A DNA stretch of 64,000 bases from NCBI GenBank assembly GCA_016271365.2, contig CM057456.1, forward strand, positions 168,302,501 through 168,366,500, in the 5' to 3' direction. The DNA is from Neoceratodus forsteri. Lineage: Eukaryota > Chordata > Ceratodontiformes > Ceratodontidae. This document shows, piece by piece, positions 44,765 to 56,785 of this stretch. The position numbers and the translations under genes were made by a program. Positions within the stretch are counted from its first letter, which is position 1. The number at the start of each line of letters is the position of its first letter. The notes beneath the pieces are model-generated. The model ran no database searches. It saw nothing but the letters and a program-made list of their open reading frames with translations, and had not been told where the DNA came from.

Positions 44765-45120
44765 TCAACCATACTGAAATAAATACCTTTTAACAACTTT
44801 TGATTCAGCCCCAGTCTTATCTCCCCACTGTAATCCTGTAACAGATGTGTCCCTTTGTTGGGCTTCCTGTGATGTCCAAGCAGGCAGATACTTAATAAGG
44901 CACTCTAGTTTCAGCATGGCCAAAGCTAAATTGTCCAATTTTGCAAGCTCAGCAGAAGTCAATTCTGTGTAATCCAAAAGTCTCTTTAGTTCAGAGACTG
45001 AAATCGTACATACTGAGGTCAGTTCCGATTCGCATGATTCTGCAGCATCTTCTGGGGAATCAAGTACCGTACACATCAGCGATGTAGAGGAAGGAGATGG
45101 CAGTGGTACTGTGGCAAGGC
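44765..45120 (-). other. Open frame near the Harbinger relic, unidentified
   Basis: A minus-strand frame of ~103 codons (MCTVLDSPEDAAESCESELT ... LKRLLDYTELTSAELAKLDN) is acidic and Leu-rich with a helical look. Harbinger elements normally carry a second, Myb-like protein, and its position on the same strand downstream of the transposase relic would fit the C-terminal part of that protein. No Myb helix is visible, so this is only a suggestion. Confidence 0.3.
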
Positions 45121-45615
45121 TGGGGCATATGGAGAGGTCAGTACATGCATTTTATTTTGAGCCACATATGTGCCTGAATGGAATTGTTGTGATTACTATG
45201 TGTACCATAGTTCATGGTGTATTAATAGTTATAGCTAGTGTTTTTATTAAAACATTTCCACCACCCACCAAGAAAGTATACTGAAGCACCTGTACAAATT
45301 TCCACTCAGCTTCCTTCTATCTCTGCACATCCAGTTTTGTCCTCCACATCTAATACCGCCTGACTCAAAAATCTCAATGTCATAACCCAACCCCTTGTCA
45401 TGTTAAAAAAAAAAAGAAAAGAAAATGTGACATCAGTCCCAACCTGTCACACGCTAATAATTCTTATCTCCAAAGCTCAGTATTCTGCCAATACTACAGA
45501 GTGATAACACTGAAAACTTCCCAATTTTATTGAGTTTTTCACATTAGTTTTTCACCCATATACATTATGGCACTATGGTGTACATATACATCTACCTATC
45601 AACCATCCTCCATAT
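45121..45615. other. No gene recognised
   Basis: Possible remainder of the Harbinger element; no motif seen. Confidence 0.35.
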
Positions 45616-46380
45616 ATGCTTTCCTATTCAAATGCTTCACAAAGGCCACTGTGGTGGAATAAGCAGGCATCATGGCAGGACTCAGTGTCCAGAATGTGGC
45701 ACTGGCTGTCGCAGATCACCTGCATCTTCATGAAATGGAAGCCTTTTCTGGTGACATATGCCTCCTCCTCTGCTGCCTGTGCTTTCAAGGCAACATGTGT
45801 ACAGTCAGTGACACCCAGTACCTGTGGAAATTGTGCTGTGGTATAAAAACCCTGCTTCACAAACTGCTGGCACTGGGCATTCATTGGGAAGCTGATACAC
45901 CTCTGTGTCCAGCAGAACAGTGCCTCCAGGAATTGCTTGAGGTACCTGAACATAGAGGCCTAAGATATGCCAATAGTGTCATTATTTGGAATCTGGGAGC
46001 TTCCCACTGCTAAGAAGTACAGTGCTGCACTTACCTTTATATCCATGGATATTGGGTGCCCTCTTTGTGTTGTACTCTATAGGTCCCCTCACAACTCCTG
46101 GCACAACTCTGTTATGGCAGCCTTATTGAGGTGGTAGCATACAATGGCACTGGCCCTCAGTCAGGTCCTGGTATGAAGTCCTCCTCTGGTAGACCTGTGC
46201 CTCATGTCTCCTGGTAGTTCTGAGCTCTCTTCATAGTATTCCATTCCACTGCATCCTGCCAGCCTGTTGTTAGGCTCATCTCTGTCACATTGCCCCTGGC
46301 CAGCCTGATGCCCAGTAGAAGCACTGGTCCAGTCATATCGCTCTGTCACTCTTGTGCTTCTGCACATGTTGATCTAGAAA
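45616..46380 (-). pseudogene. PIF/Harbinger transposase fragment
   Basis: Cut-and-paste DDE transposase of the PIF/Harbinger superfamily. The minus-strand frame 45953-45616 has FRYLKQFLEALF, CISFPMNAQCQQFVKQGFYT, then FPQVLGVTDCTHVALKA (first catalytic Asp; family consensus GxIDCTHI) and KGFHFMKMQVICDSQCHILD, SCHDACLFHHSGLCEAFE (second Asp). The third acidic residue is beyond the end of the frame. Upstream remnants run to about 46380. Terminal inverted repeats were not located. Confidence 0.85.
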
Positions 46381-46802
46381 TTGTGCAGCTATCCTTGGCT
46401 CCACAACCTGGTTTGGTATTTCTGTAATTTTTTTGTATGATTCAGTAAAGTTGGTGCCAGCCCACCTTTGTACAGAGTGGTGGTGGGGGCTGCTCTCCAT
46501 TGCTTACTTTCATTAGTGCTGCTTACTTTCATTTGTTTCCTGCACAGCTTACTTTCACTTGCAATGCTTTGTTAATAAAAAACTGGTCAGTAGTAGCAAA
46601 CAGCAAGAAATCATGCACAAGGTACACTTTTAAACTAAAACAAGATAAGAGGAAATATTTTTTTGAGTGTTCACAGTTGTTTTCTGCTGGTGGTATGGCC
46701 AAATTAGCAGCACAATTTAAGTTAAACAAGTGGGAAAAAATGGATGCCAGTAAGTTTTAAAAATTCTGGCCAGGCACAGTGATCTTTATTGTAAATAGGC
46801 AA
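46381..46802. other. No gene recognised
   Basis: A short triplicated CTTACTTTCA phrase occurs at 46504-46555; nothing else. Confidence 0.4.
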
Positions 46803-46810
46803 CCTAACAT

Positions 46811-47208
46811 CAGTGCTGGGTAAGTTACATTTTCTATTACTTTCTATTACTATTGTAAACTTGTTCCAGAAAGCTCTGTGCAGTCACTAGCAAGGATGGA
46901 GAAGTACTGGAAAATGAAATACACCTTACAGTTATAATTACTTATGTCTTTTTATACAAAAGAAATACATAACTGTAACTGATTACACTTATTTGAAAGT
47001 AACTAGTAACTAACCTATTACTTTCAAAAAATGTAATCATTTGTAGTTATTTGTTATTTTTGTATAAAAAGAAATAAGTAACTATAATTGTAAGTTGTAT
47101 TACTTTCTCTAGTACTTATCCATCCATGCTAGTCACTGCACAGAGCTTCCTGAAACAAGTTTCCAAACATAATAGAAAGTAATAGAAAAAGTAACTCACC
47201 CAACACTG
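46811..47208. mobile_element. hAT-type palindromic MITE with perfect 8-bp TSD
   Basis: The ends are CAGTGCTGGGTAAGTTAC and the complement of CAGTGTTGGGTGAGTTAC, flanked on both sides by CCTAACAT (46803-46810 and 47209-47216). The 398-bp body is one long imperfect palindrome (for example TTTCTATTACTTTCTATTA and its complement, GCTCTGTGCAGT and its complement). The 8-bp duplication and CAGNG ends identify the hAT superfamily. No transposase is encoded. Confidence 0.92.
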
Positions 47209-47216
47209 CCTAACAT

Positions 47217-48404
47217 GGGACTTGTTATTTCCCGGTCTCTGTTGCCACATAAATGCCATCTTGGTCAGGGGCTCAGCCAATCAGAAACCCACATATTTTC
47301 CACCCCTTTGTTTGTTAATCCCAGTTTGTCACTTCCATTTGTTGGTTGAGGGACTCCCACTCAACCCTCCTCCCACCCTTAATATTTTCATCATACCCAT
47401 GTGTCTATTACATCCTCTTTAGACACATGTAATCATCTCTGTGTTAACCCCCCTCCACAGAAGGCAGTTCCACCTGACCCCCACCCACTTTATGAAGAAT
47501 TATACCATGGTCCTCAGAAAGCAACCAATCAGAATGGCAGGCTGGCACCTTACCTCTGTTGTAAATCCTCTGATAATCACCGCAAAAGGTGCCAGCCAGC
47601 CGCATATTAAAAAAACAATCCGACCCCAGAAATCATGTAACTGTAGCCGCCATCTTCTTTCTCCACTAAACACAAATTAGCACCCCCCCCCCAGCCTTCT
47701 CCCACAGCTCACAAAACATTAAAAAAAACTGCCTGGCATAAGCACAGATTCCACTCTTGCATTTCTCCAAAAAGTAACTGCATCTTAAATAACATGTGGC
47801 AAACCTTTTGAAATATGTCCCTATAATACTCGCTTCCGCTGAATTCCATTGCTCTCGCTGCACCACAAGTATGCTTCTGGTCTTCCAGCTCCTCGCTCAT
47901 ACCTCCTACCAGCCGCAGTGCCATGTCCAGACCACCTTCACCTTCACAGTGTTAGTGAAAAAACTCCATATTCTCATATAAAAAAAGAAAATTCCACATG
48001 TCACAAGGTTTTTTTCTTGCCAGAAGCTTGTACTCCGAGGCAGCAGTTCAAACATGGCAGCTCTTAGCATTAGCGCTCCCGAGCACACCACACAAACTGC
48101 CTGCTCCTATCTAATATCACGCTGTCTCCAACACAAACTGAAAGCAAAAACCCAAACAGCACATAATGGCATGCTACGCAGTTTTGTACATGGGAGGGAG
48201 AGCCTGTATTAGAAACTGTGTAGTGCCTGAAGGAAGGGGGACGGTTGGTTTGAAGCTGCATTACAAGCTGCACGGCACAACTTCTGCCTAGCAACAGGGC
48301 ACTCTTTACTATAGAGTAAAAATACCTCACATTAAAATCAATAAAAACATTTTTTTACTTTTCAATATCATTTTTAATATTTTTACTTCCTCCCATAGTA
48401 TAAT
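47217..48404. other. No gene recognised; promoter-like motifs
   Basis: Two CCAATCAG boxes (47277-47284, 47525-47532) and GCCGCCATCTT (47646-47656, a YY1-type site on the minus strand) occur in a moderately GC-richer stretch. No following exon is evident, and the motifs may belong to an unrecognised repeat. Confidence 0.3.
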
Positions 48405-48512
48405 ACCAATAAGCCACTTTCGGGGTTATCAGGGTTTACCATGGCTGGCAAAGAGCAAACCACACCAGCCGTGGTAAACTTCCAATAACCCACACCCCCT
48501 CTTGGCTTATTG
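48405..48512. repeat. Hairpin element
   Basis: AATAAGCCA ... GGGTTAT ... GTTTACCATGGCTGG pairs with CCAGCCGTGGTAAAC ... ATAACCC ... TGGCTTATT across a short loop, ~105 bp in all. Confidence 0.8.
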
Positions 48513-48519
48513 CTTAAGT

Positions 48520-48975
48520 ATTTCCTCAGCTTGATCTTGAATTATCCCCTCAGCAGCATACAGTTATATATCTCTTGTTGCAGACCCCTTATATTGCCTG
48601 AACAGTTTCTGGCAATCCATCCTGTCTATTCCCTCTTGATATTTGACATTTTCAGTGATATATCCCTTCCCAGTCTGGACCTAATGGAGTATATATTTAG
48701 GCTAGCCAGTCTTTCCTTGTACTGTAGGTCATGCCCTGCTTCCTGCATATCATTTTGTTTGCCCTTCCCAAGACAAATGCTAAGTTATCCTTATCCTTTT
48801 TAAAGTAAGGGTTCCAGAACTGAACATAGCACCCTATGAGTGATCTCAGCAAGGATGTCTAGAGGGCCAAGATCAGTTCCTTCCTTCTGCTACCAAAAGG
48901 CCTTGCCTATGCACCCCAGACTCCTGTTGACTTTCCCATATGTATGATTGCATTGGACAGTGTTCTTGAGTCTGT
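48520..48975 (-). pseudogene. CR1-type LINE C-terminal fragment
   Basis: Minus-strand reading gives a region equivalent to the RT C-terminus: a degraded stretch, then YVQFWNPYFKKDKDNLA (CR1 consensus YCVQFWxPxxKKD), then GRANKMICRKQGMTYSTRKD. Frames shift repeatedly. The homologous region of a better copy lies at 62509-63189. Confidence 0.7.
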
Positions 48976-51298
48976 TTTAAAGCAAGGTTTAGATTTTTAT
49001 TGTTTTGGAATGATATCACTACACTACCAGAAGCATGCTCAGTGCAACTAAAATGGTTTATGTGTTGTGTGTGATTATGTTGCTTTGGTACCCTGTATTT
49101 TTTAAGTAAAGCATGTTGAGAATCTTGCTTCCAGATTTCAGTGCAATGGCCTAATCCCTACACACATATATTTTATTGTGAAGGTCCAAACTTGCTTTAT
49201 GTGGGTATTACCAATGGTCTTTTAAAACAGTAACCTAAAATACATAGAGTTATCACCTCTACCTTTAGAAAATATTTTTTAAAGAACAGTAATCTCCTGA
49301 CATTAAACATGATTGTTTTAAAACCAGGTTGTTTATAGTAACTGTTTATAGCAATAGCACTTAACCTCAATGTTATCTAGGGCTTTTAGTTTCAACCCAT
49401 TATCAATCTTTGAAATATTTGACAACAACAAATACTTTTTCCTGTCCGCTTTGAAATCATATGACTATCTCCATCGGACCTCACAACTGCTGTTTGTAAA
49501 ATCTTACTCTCTGTGTCTGGGTTAAGCTCAACAGTTTCACACCAAATGCACCAAGAAGTCAGAAAAATCCTTATAAACCTTTGTTGCAAAGACTTAATGA
49601 GTAAAACGTATTGCAAAGCCTGAGAATGACAAGTGGAATTTAAAAATGATATTCTCTACAAAGAGAGATCACAATCCGAAAGGTCTGCAATGTGTTAATG
49701 GGTTGTTTACAACACAGCAGGCTCCAGAGTAAAAAAAAAAACAGAACACCAGGCCCTCACCCCACATGCCATGACCTTGGCACAGCACTCAGAGCAACAG
49801 AGCTAGCACTTTCCCATGATGCTAAAAAGGCTTCTTTATTAAAGTGCAAGCCACTGTTCTGTGCAAAAGAGTTGGCAGACCCCCTGCCAAACTCCTAAGC
49901 CCAGGGCTTTCCAAAGTAGCACTAGTGCCATGACCTTTGCAAAATCCATGTTGTTTAGGGGAAAGAACACTCTATTTCAACAAATATAAATTCAGCTGAG
50001 AAGAAACATCCTTTCTAGTAGTTTACTTAAGGAACTCAAAATGGAAGTAGGGAAAAAATGATCTAAGTTTAAAAAAGTGTTGCTCTTTGGGCAAGGAACC
50101 ACAACTATAGCTCTCTGGATAGTAGGAAAAAACTGCATAGTCAAGGAAGAAGTAAAAACTTCACATTAAAACATTAATACATAACTATTAATTAACCTTC
50201 AAATCCTGAAGTAGAAAATTCTATGGTGCTGAGAGATCACACTGGTGTGCTTGTGATGTGGGTTGACATCCTGAGCTCAAGCTCTCAGTAGCAGAAGATG
50301 ACAAGGTGGGCTCAAAGTGTCTGATGGACACTCTCCTTTTAGAGGGAGAGTGCTCACTGCACCACTCTCATGGAGGCTACTAATGGTAGTATGGTAGAGG
50401 TGCCATTGATGGTGCCAGTAACCACATGCTGTTGGGCACTGTCCCCATGCCAGCTGCAAACATGCACGAATTTGGGAGAGTTGGAGAAAGGCAGAAAACT
50501 ACTGCATCAGTGTGCCAGATGATGACCCTCATTGAACCTATGCAAGCAGCCCTCCAGCACACCTTTGAGATGCCTCCAGTCAGTTCCATGGTTAGTAGAA
50601 GCTCCTGCTCTTGGCCTAGGAAGGCACCCAGCAAGGACAAGTAGCTTACAGAGGAAGTCAGGTGAGGTGCTAAATGCCTCTACTAGGCCACAGGAGGCCC
50701 CCAGCAAGAATATGCTGGAACCGTGGGTTGTTAGAGAAACGTAAGGTAGGGTCAGTGCCTGGTGACAGGAGTGGCATGACAGGAATATGGGGCAGTTGTG
50801 GGGACCCAATCAGTGGTGCTCCAATGGGCAAGTGATGAGGCAAAAAAAATCTAGGACCAAAACCAGCAGTTCCATCACCTCCTTTTGAAAGGAGGTCTGA
50901 GCAATAGCTAATAAGCTTCTGAAGGAGTTAAAGCCTTTAAACAGAAATGTGGCTTAACAATTTAGCAGTACAGTCTTCATCACCACGAAATGGGTAATCT
51001 CAAAAAAATCTTATTAGAGCCATTATGCACATACTGAGAAAACTTAACTAAATTTCTTATTAAACAAGTTGCGAGAGTAAATGTATAATTAATCACCTTA
51101 TCAGCAATTATTAGTTTCCCAATATACTTCAGAGCTTTAGGTTTTTCAAATACTTGATTGTGGTCAAAAATATTTTGGGATTAGGAAAATGTCCCCACTC
51201 AGTCTCTAGCAAAGAAGGGAAGGGGGTCCCAAAGGTAATCACTTTTGTAAGTTCATGTGTAGAGGTGGAGTGTAACAATTTCCGGATAACTTCATGAA
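48976..51298. other. No gene recognised
   Basis: Open frames of 60-100 codons overlap in the CA/CC-rich stretch 50270-50820, without recognisable domains. A minus-strand frame at 49392-49616 contains CETVELNPD, which might be a decayed LINE 2A leader. Confidence 0.35.
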
Positions 51299-52398
51299 TC
51301 AACAAAAAGGGCGTGTGTGGTCACTCTAATTCCAATGAACCATTCTGAACACCACAGTTTTTTAAATAAGATGTCTCTATTATTCTTTTATCATCATTCA
51401 TGACCAGCCCCAGCATTTCACTGGATAGGCTTCTTTGGGGGAACTATAAACAAAGATAAACACATTCCTTTTTACAAGTCATAAATTCATATTTTTTTCA
51501 AAAACATCTTTTTCAAAATTATTAAATTTATGAAAATTATTCGCTTAACTGTCATTACATTTCTACATTTATAGATGGCAATAAAAACGTAAATAAAATA
51601 AAACATAAATTTTATTGATTTAATTACTGCTTTTGTGCATGTATGGCATTTGACTATGATATTGATGAACATACTTTTATCAGTCTCCTGTTCTCAGAAT
51701 AGTATATACTGTATATAACACTGCCTGGAGCTTTAACTGGCTCCTTGGACTCTCTGGCCTGCCCAATCTGCATGTTTCTTATCATGTATAGAGAATAGTT
51801 CTGGCAAAAATATACAATCATATACTTGTTTTATGAAAGCTTTACAAAATGAGTTTAAACTTATATGAATAAACACTTCTCTAAATACCTTGTCAATATA
51901 TCAGTTCTAATGTGTTTCATGAGGTCACATGGCCTTCAGTTTTCAAGTTCTACAAGATTCATAGTAAAAGATACATTAGTTTGTATGAATAACATTCTTG
52001 AATAATAGTCAGAATAGTGTCTGAAATGTTATACCTGTTATTGATAAAGCTAATTCTTTACTTGACTTTTGTTCTGTGAAAATCAAGCAAAGCAAAAACG
52101 TTTTCACTTGGGTAAGCCTGTGAATGCACATGTCTCGTTAAGGTAATTGAACGTACTCCTGGCTATATCCATTTGCTTTAAACATTTTGTTTCTAATCAT
52201 TACTAATATATATGAATACGGTATTAAGCTCCTTTCAGCTTCTGGCTGTGTGCTCCTGAACTCATGTGTTTTCAGTGGGTTAATCTCTTGTTACTGAGTG
52301 TTCTGCTTTTATTGTTATTATGTGCTCCAGGTTGTAACAATCTGTATACAAAGTAGATAGAAACTAGTTTGCCTGAGTTTCACTCTCTGTTCGAGTTA

Positions 52399-53530
52399 TT
52401 AGTCGAGTCCTTGAACATAAGCTGGTTCTAAACCACAAAAAAACTAAATCCATGCTCTTCTCTAATCCGCAAAACAAGAAATGGCAAGTCCCACTCACCA
52501 TTAATACATACCTGACAAATACCCTTGAACAAGCGCCAATTTTCAAATATCTTGGAATCAACTTTGATCAAGGCCTAACCTTTGCAACTCACATTGATAG
52601 TACAGCAAAAACTATTAATCAGCGAATTGGGATTCTGTATCGGAACCGACAGCTTCTTACCCATTCTGCACTGAGGATTGCCATCCAATCTTCTATCATC
52701 TCAGTCGTTGACTATGGCTTAGTTATATATGGATCTGCCACTACTACAGCACTTAGTCGCATTACAACATCCCTAAATAAGGCCTGTCGGCTGCTCACTG
52801 GTGCACATCGACGTACCCACACATGTGAACTCTATGCTGACTCAGGTTGGTTGCAACTCTCAAACCGGATAAAGTACCTTACCTGCCTGATGGCGAAAAA
52901 ATCCACTCTGGGCCTCACTCCACCCTGTATCCAAGACCTGTTATGCCCAAGCGCTTAGCATCTGCTTTACCAGAAGATCAGAACACCAGCCTCTCAAGTA
53001 CCCTGATGCCGGACTTCAGGGACAAAGATCATTTGCTTATCGTGCCCCAGCTGGCTAAATGCCCTCAGCACTCATATTACTGCCTCCACCTCTCTAGGTA
53101 TTTTCAAATCAAGGCTTTTCTCTCACCTTGCCACCTCCAGCTCCTGTGACTGCCCTGATTAAACCTCCTATTTTCTCACTATCCACCCTGTTCCGTTATT
53201 TGACAAAGACATGTTTGGGAAACCTTTTCTCCTGCTATTGTCTGCTCCCACACCTTTCACTTAACCTCTCTGTTCTGGACTTTTCCTATTTGTTTCTCTA
53301 ATCTGGTATGACCTCTTTCTTGTAATAATAATGTGATTATTGATATCTCATGTCCTTTTGCACAAGTGATTTGATATGTATTTGTATATGTTTTCTTATC
53401 TTGACACAACACAAATTGTTGTGTTATCTATGTAACCTTTTGTACTGTACCTAATTGACGTGGAACCTTTGTAAAAGAGCCTCTGGCTCAAAGGTAGTAT
53501 TTCCTAGAACAATAAACTAAATGTGTATTA
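52399..53530 (+). mobile_element. 5'-truncated CR1/L2-group LINE in the left arm
   Basis: It begins inside the RT (HKLVLNHKKTKSMLFS) and ends with TTTGTAAAAGAGCCTCTGGC, TCAAAGGTA and an AACAATAAACTAAATG tail. The right arm is uninterrupted at this point (GAGTTAAAAGCTAC), showing that it inserted after the inverted repeat had formed. Its 3' end matches that at 4417-4492. Confidence 0.85.
52420..53149 (+). pseudogene. LINE RT C-terminal portion
   Basis: The frame from 52452 (168 codons) reads FKYLGINFDQGLTFATHID, NQRIGILYRNRQLLTHSALR, ISVVDYGLVIYGSATTTALS and KACRLLTGAHRRTHTCELYA, the thumb/post-RT region of CR1/L2-group LINEs downstream of the FADD box. A stop at about 52956 and a frame change into 52847-53149 break the C-terminus. 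Confidence 0.85.
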
Positions 53531-54173
53531 GCTACATTTTTAAGTTATTTATTTCAGCACTTAGACAAGTAAGGAGAGTCTTCTCTCTTGTGTGCATTTT
53601 GTGCAGAAGGGGCAGCTTTGAGTGGATCACTTAGCTCTCGTCTTGTACCTGTATCAAGCCATATGACGTCCATCACCCGTTAGCTTGGTAACATTGTTGT
53701 CTGGTACAACAGTGGCTTGTGTATGGGTACATGGCTGTAGTGTAGTTAACAATCAGAATCTGCTGCTCTTTCCAGTCAGGTTGATGTGCAGCTATTCTAG
53801 TTAGTGTATAAACTTTCTACACTGTTACAGTATATAGAGAATGCTTTTCACTAATATCAGCTGCATTTATTACAGACCAGTCTTCCTTCTTTTACATAGG
53901 AGATCAAGTGTTGACCTTTAACTGTTTTTTGCATTTTCTAAGTGTTTCTAGGATTCAGTGACAGTTATCATGATTGTAATGAATAAACCATCCTGCAACT
54001 TCTGTTGACATGTTTTTATCTGATTTTATAAGCTTCTATGGGAGGTCAAACATTCTGACCTCCCTTTTCTGTTGACTATGTTCTTGACATATTCTGATGG
54101 GAACATGGCAGAAGTATACATCTGCTGTCAACCCTATGTATACATTTGTTTAAATATGGTGAAAACTGCTTGT

Positions 54174-56785
54174 TTACCAGCAAATCAGCCAGTTAGTTTC
54201 TTCATTAAGGCCCCAACCCTCTGAGTGAGTCCCAAGTTCATATGTCCACCACATATCATGTTTCTCAACTGTATTATTATAGTATCCTGCTCTTGTTGGT
54301 TTGGGGACCTGATCAAGGCTCCAGAATCTGATTTGTACTGCAGTATGTCCTCTCTATTGGTAGTGTCTGGCTAAAGGGAATTTTTCATCTCTAAGTCTGA
54401 TTTTACTCTTATGTTCCAAAATCTGGGTTTTAAGTTCTGTGAGTGTCTTGCCTACACATAGGTGATCACAGGGACATTGTATCACATACCTGATGTTTTA
54501 CAGCTGATATGGGATTTAATTGTATATTCTTTGCCAGTATGTGGATGCTTAAAGTTTTTGAAGTGTGACTGCAGGCTACACACTTGCCATATGGGAACAT
54601 TCCATTTTAAGAGGTTCTAAAAGTAGCTGCATGCCTTTTTGTGGTTTTCTTGTCATGTCTTCTGTGTGTACTAACTTGTCCCATAGTGTAGGAGCTCTCT
54701 TTGAAATTGTGAATATTTTTTGTGTGAATATTTGGCAAGTGGTGGGATTATCCTGTAGATTTTTTCAATTATCAAAAAAAAACCTTTTTGGTCAAGGGCA
54801 TGTGTATTGTGTGCTGTGTACTGAAGTTTACCTTCTTAATAGTGGTGGGTGACATGGTCAAAATCTGCTATGCAAAGCAGTTTGCGAATTAAAGCAGAAT
54901 CCATGGAGTAATCTGTAATGCAAAGCGGGGTACTTCACATCATAATGAGGAAGGCGAAGTCCATTGGAAACAATGACTTTGCGTTACTCCACCTTTCCCC
55001 AACCACTTCTACACCACTTTTAATGTGAAATACATTGAAATCAATGTACTTCGCATCACTTCTCCTTGTTGGTGAGCTCCAAAGGTGAATTTTGCAGTGA
55101 TTCATGGAATTGCAGGTCACATGGGCTTTAGATTGTTCTGAACAGTCTCAGTTCTGTGTATTGTGTGAACAGCGGAAGCTGGAGACACTTTGCTCTCAGA
55201 GCTCTGAGATTCAAACCCTCTAAAAGCCATTCAAAAAGCCTTTTTGAGCAAGTGTTTTTGCTCAAAATTTAGTACATTGATTGTAGAAAATCCTCCTGTG
55301 CTCATATCATCAAGAGTTTATTGTTTGTGTGTGGATTTTGAATGTTAATTTAGAACATTCAGTCTGTGTAGTGACAGACACTTAAAGTGTGCTTTGGGAA
55401 GGGGCGTATCCATGGTGAAGGGAGGTAGATAAACTGGGAGAAAGGCAGTTTTTCTGTTTTAGTAATATTTTTCTTGTATAACTGTGTTAGTGTACACACA
55501 GTAATATTTCCAGTAATTTTTGACATTTTTGTGCTGATTGTTGTGGTGCAGCAGTGCATAACTTCAGTTTATTTAAAAGATTTGGTTGTATTACTGGAGT
55601 TTTCCTTTGGGGCCACGGTGCACCTCCACACCACTACACTGCTATCCCCAGGCAGTGTAGTAAAGAACTCCCACACTAATGAGGTGCAGGGAGGACCAGG
55701 CACAGGTGGGGGGGGGCCAGGTGTTGTTGGAGCCAGGGGCTGCTGCTGCAGTGAAACTCTTTCAAGCATGATTCACTTCCTGCCTGCCTGAAGCATGTAA
55801 CCTAGACTGTGTAAGCCATGTGATGTTTGTGGGCTGCCTGTAAATTCTCACTCCACCCTTAAAGGCAGAGTGAGCAATGTGAAGTCATTATCACCATCAT
55901 CACAAGGCAAAGTGGTGAAGCAGCGCTTTCAATAGGCACTTCGCATAGCCATTAAGTAATGCGATGTGGTCTACTTCGCATCTACTTCCCTGGCGGAATT
56001 TAATTTCACTGCATCTCTACATGCAACCTCTTTCTCCTACTACAAGGTGAAAGTGAAACTCTCTTTTAAGCATGAGTCACTGCCTGCCTGCCTGCCTGAA
56101 GCATGTGACCTACACTGTGTAAGCCATGTGATGTGTGTGGGCTGCCTGTGAATTCTCACTCTGCCTTAAAGTGAAGTAAGGTGGAGTGAGCAACAAGAAG
56201 TCATAATTACAATGCAAAGTGGCGAAGTGAGGGTTTTAAATGCGCACTTCATGTAACAGAGTGGTAATACTAAGTGGGCCACTTCGCATCCACTTCGCGG
56301 GCAGAATTTAACTTTGCTGCATCTCTACTTTCTAACAGTAGTTTCTGACTTATTTTTTTGAATTAATGTCTGTGCCCTGTTTATCTGTTTAACTTTTTCA
56401 GTGTCTGAGACTAGAGTGGCATTTTTATATTTCCTTTGCTTAAATCTTCCTAGCACGGTGACTTGTTTCGGTTGAAAGTCCACATCCTGACTGCAGTTCC
56501 TTTTAGCCCCAAGTAACTGAGAGTAGGGTATACTCTCTATCAGCTTTTTAGGATGGAAGCTATGGGCATGCAGTGTGTGTTGCTGCTATCAGTTGTTTTT
56601 CTATAAAGTTTATTTGCTAATCTTTGTCCAGTCTTTTTAATATTGATATTTAAAACATTGACCTCTTTTTAATCAATGTTGAAAGTGAATTTTAAGTTTG
56701 GATCCCTGGTGTTTATATACTGTTTAAACACCTCTAACATGGCTCCTTCTCCCTGCCATATCAACAGTACATCATCAGTGCTTCC
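54174..56785 (-). pseudogene. PLE-C: RT from motif C onward plus GIY-YIG, minus strand
   Basis: From 56785 leftward the minus strand reads TDDVLLIWQGEGA (motif C, Tyr/Ile lost), NTRDPNLKFTFNID, SIPYSQLLGAKRNCSQDVDF and GRFKQRKYKNATL, the Penelope RT thumb. A 1.5-kb hAT-like insertion (54840-56327) follows. The frame then resumes with MFPYGKCVACSHTSKTL (linker cysteines), YVIQCPCDHLCVGKTLTELK with TQILEHKSKIRLRDEKFPLA (GIY-YIG), and WSLDQVPKPTRAGYYNN, MWWTYELGTHSEGWGLNEET up to a stop at 54174-54176. RT residues before motif C are absent: the truncation falls at the right-arm boundary. Frameshifts are present. Confidence 0.85.
54840..56327. mobile_element. hAT-like non-autonomous element with duplicated end
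   Basis: The ends TAGTGGTGGGTGAC and (complement) TAGAGATGCAGCAAAG fit the hAT-type YAGNGNTG pattern. Flanks CTTCTTAA (54832-54839) and CTTTCTAA (56328-56335) match 6 of 8 as a decayed 8-bp duplication. Removing it restores PLE-C continuity. Two tandem copies of the right-hand ~270 bp (55751-56020 and 56053-56328) both end in CATCTCTAC. ACTTCGCAT phrases recur throughout. No transposase is visible. Confidence 0.65.
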
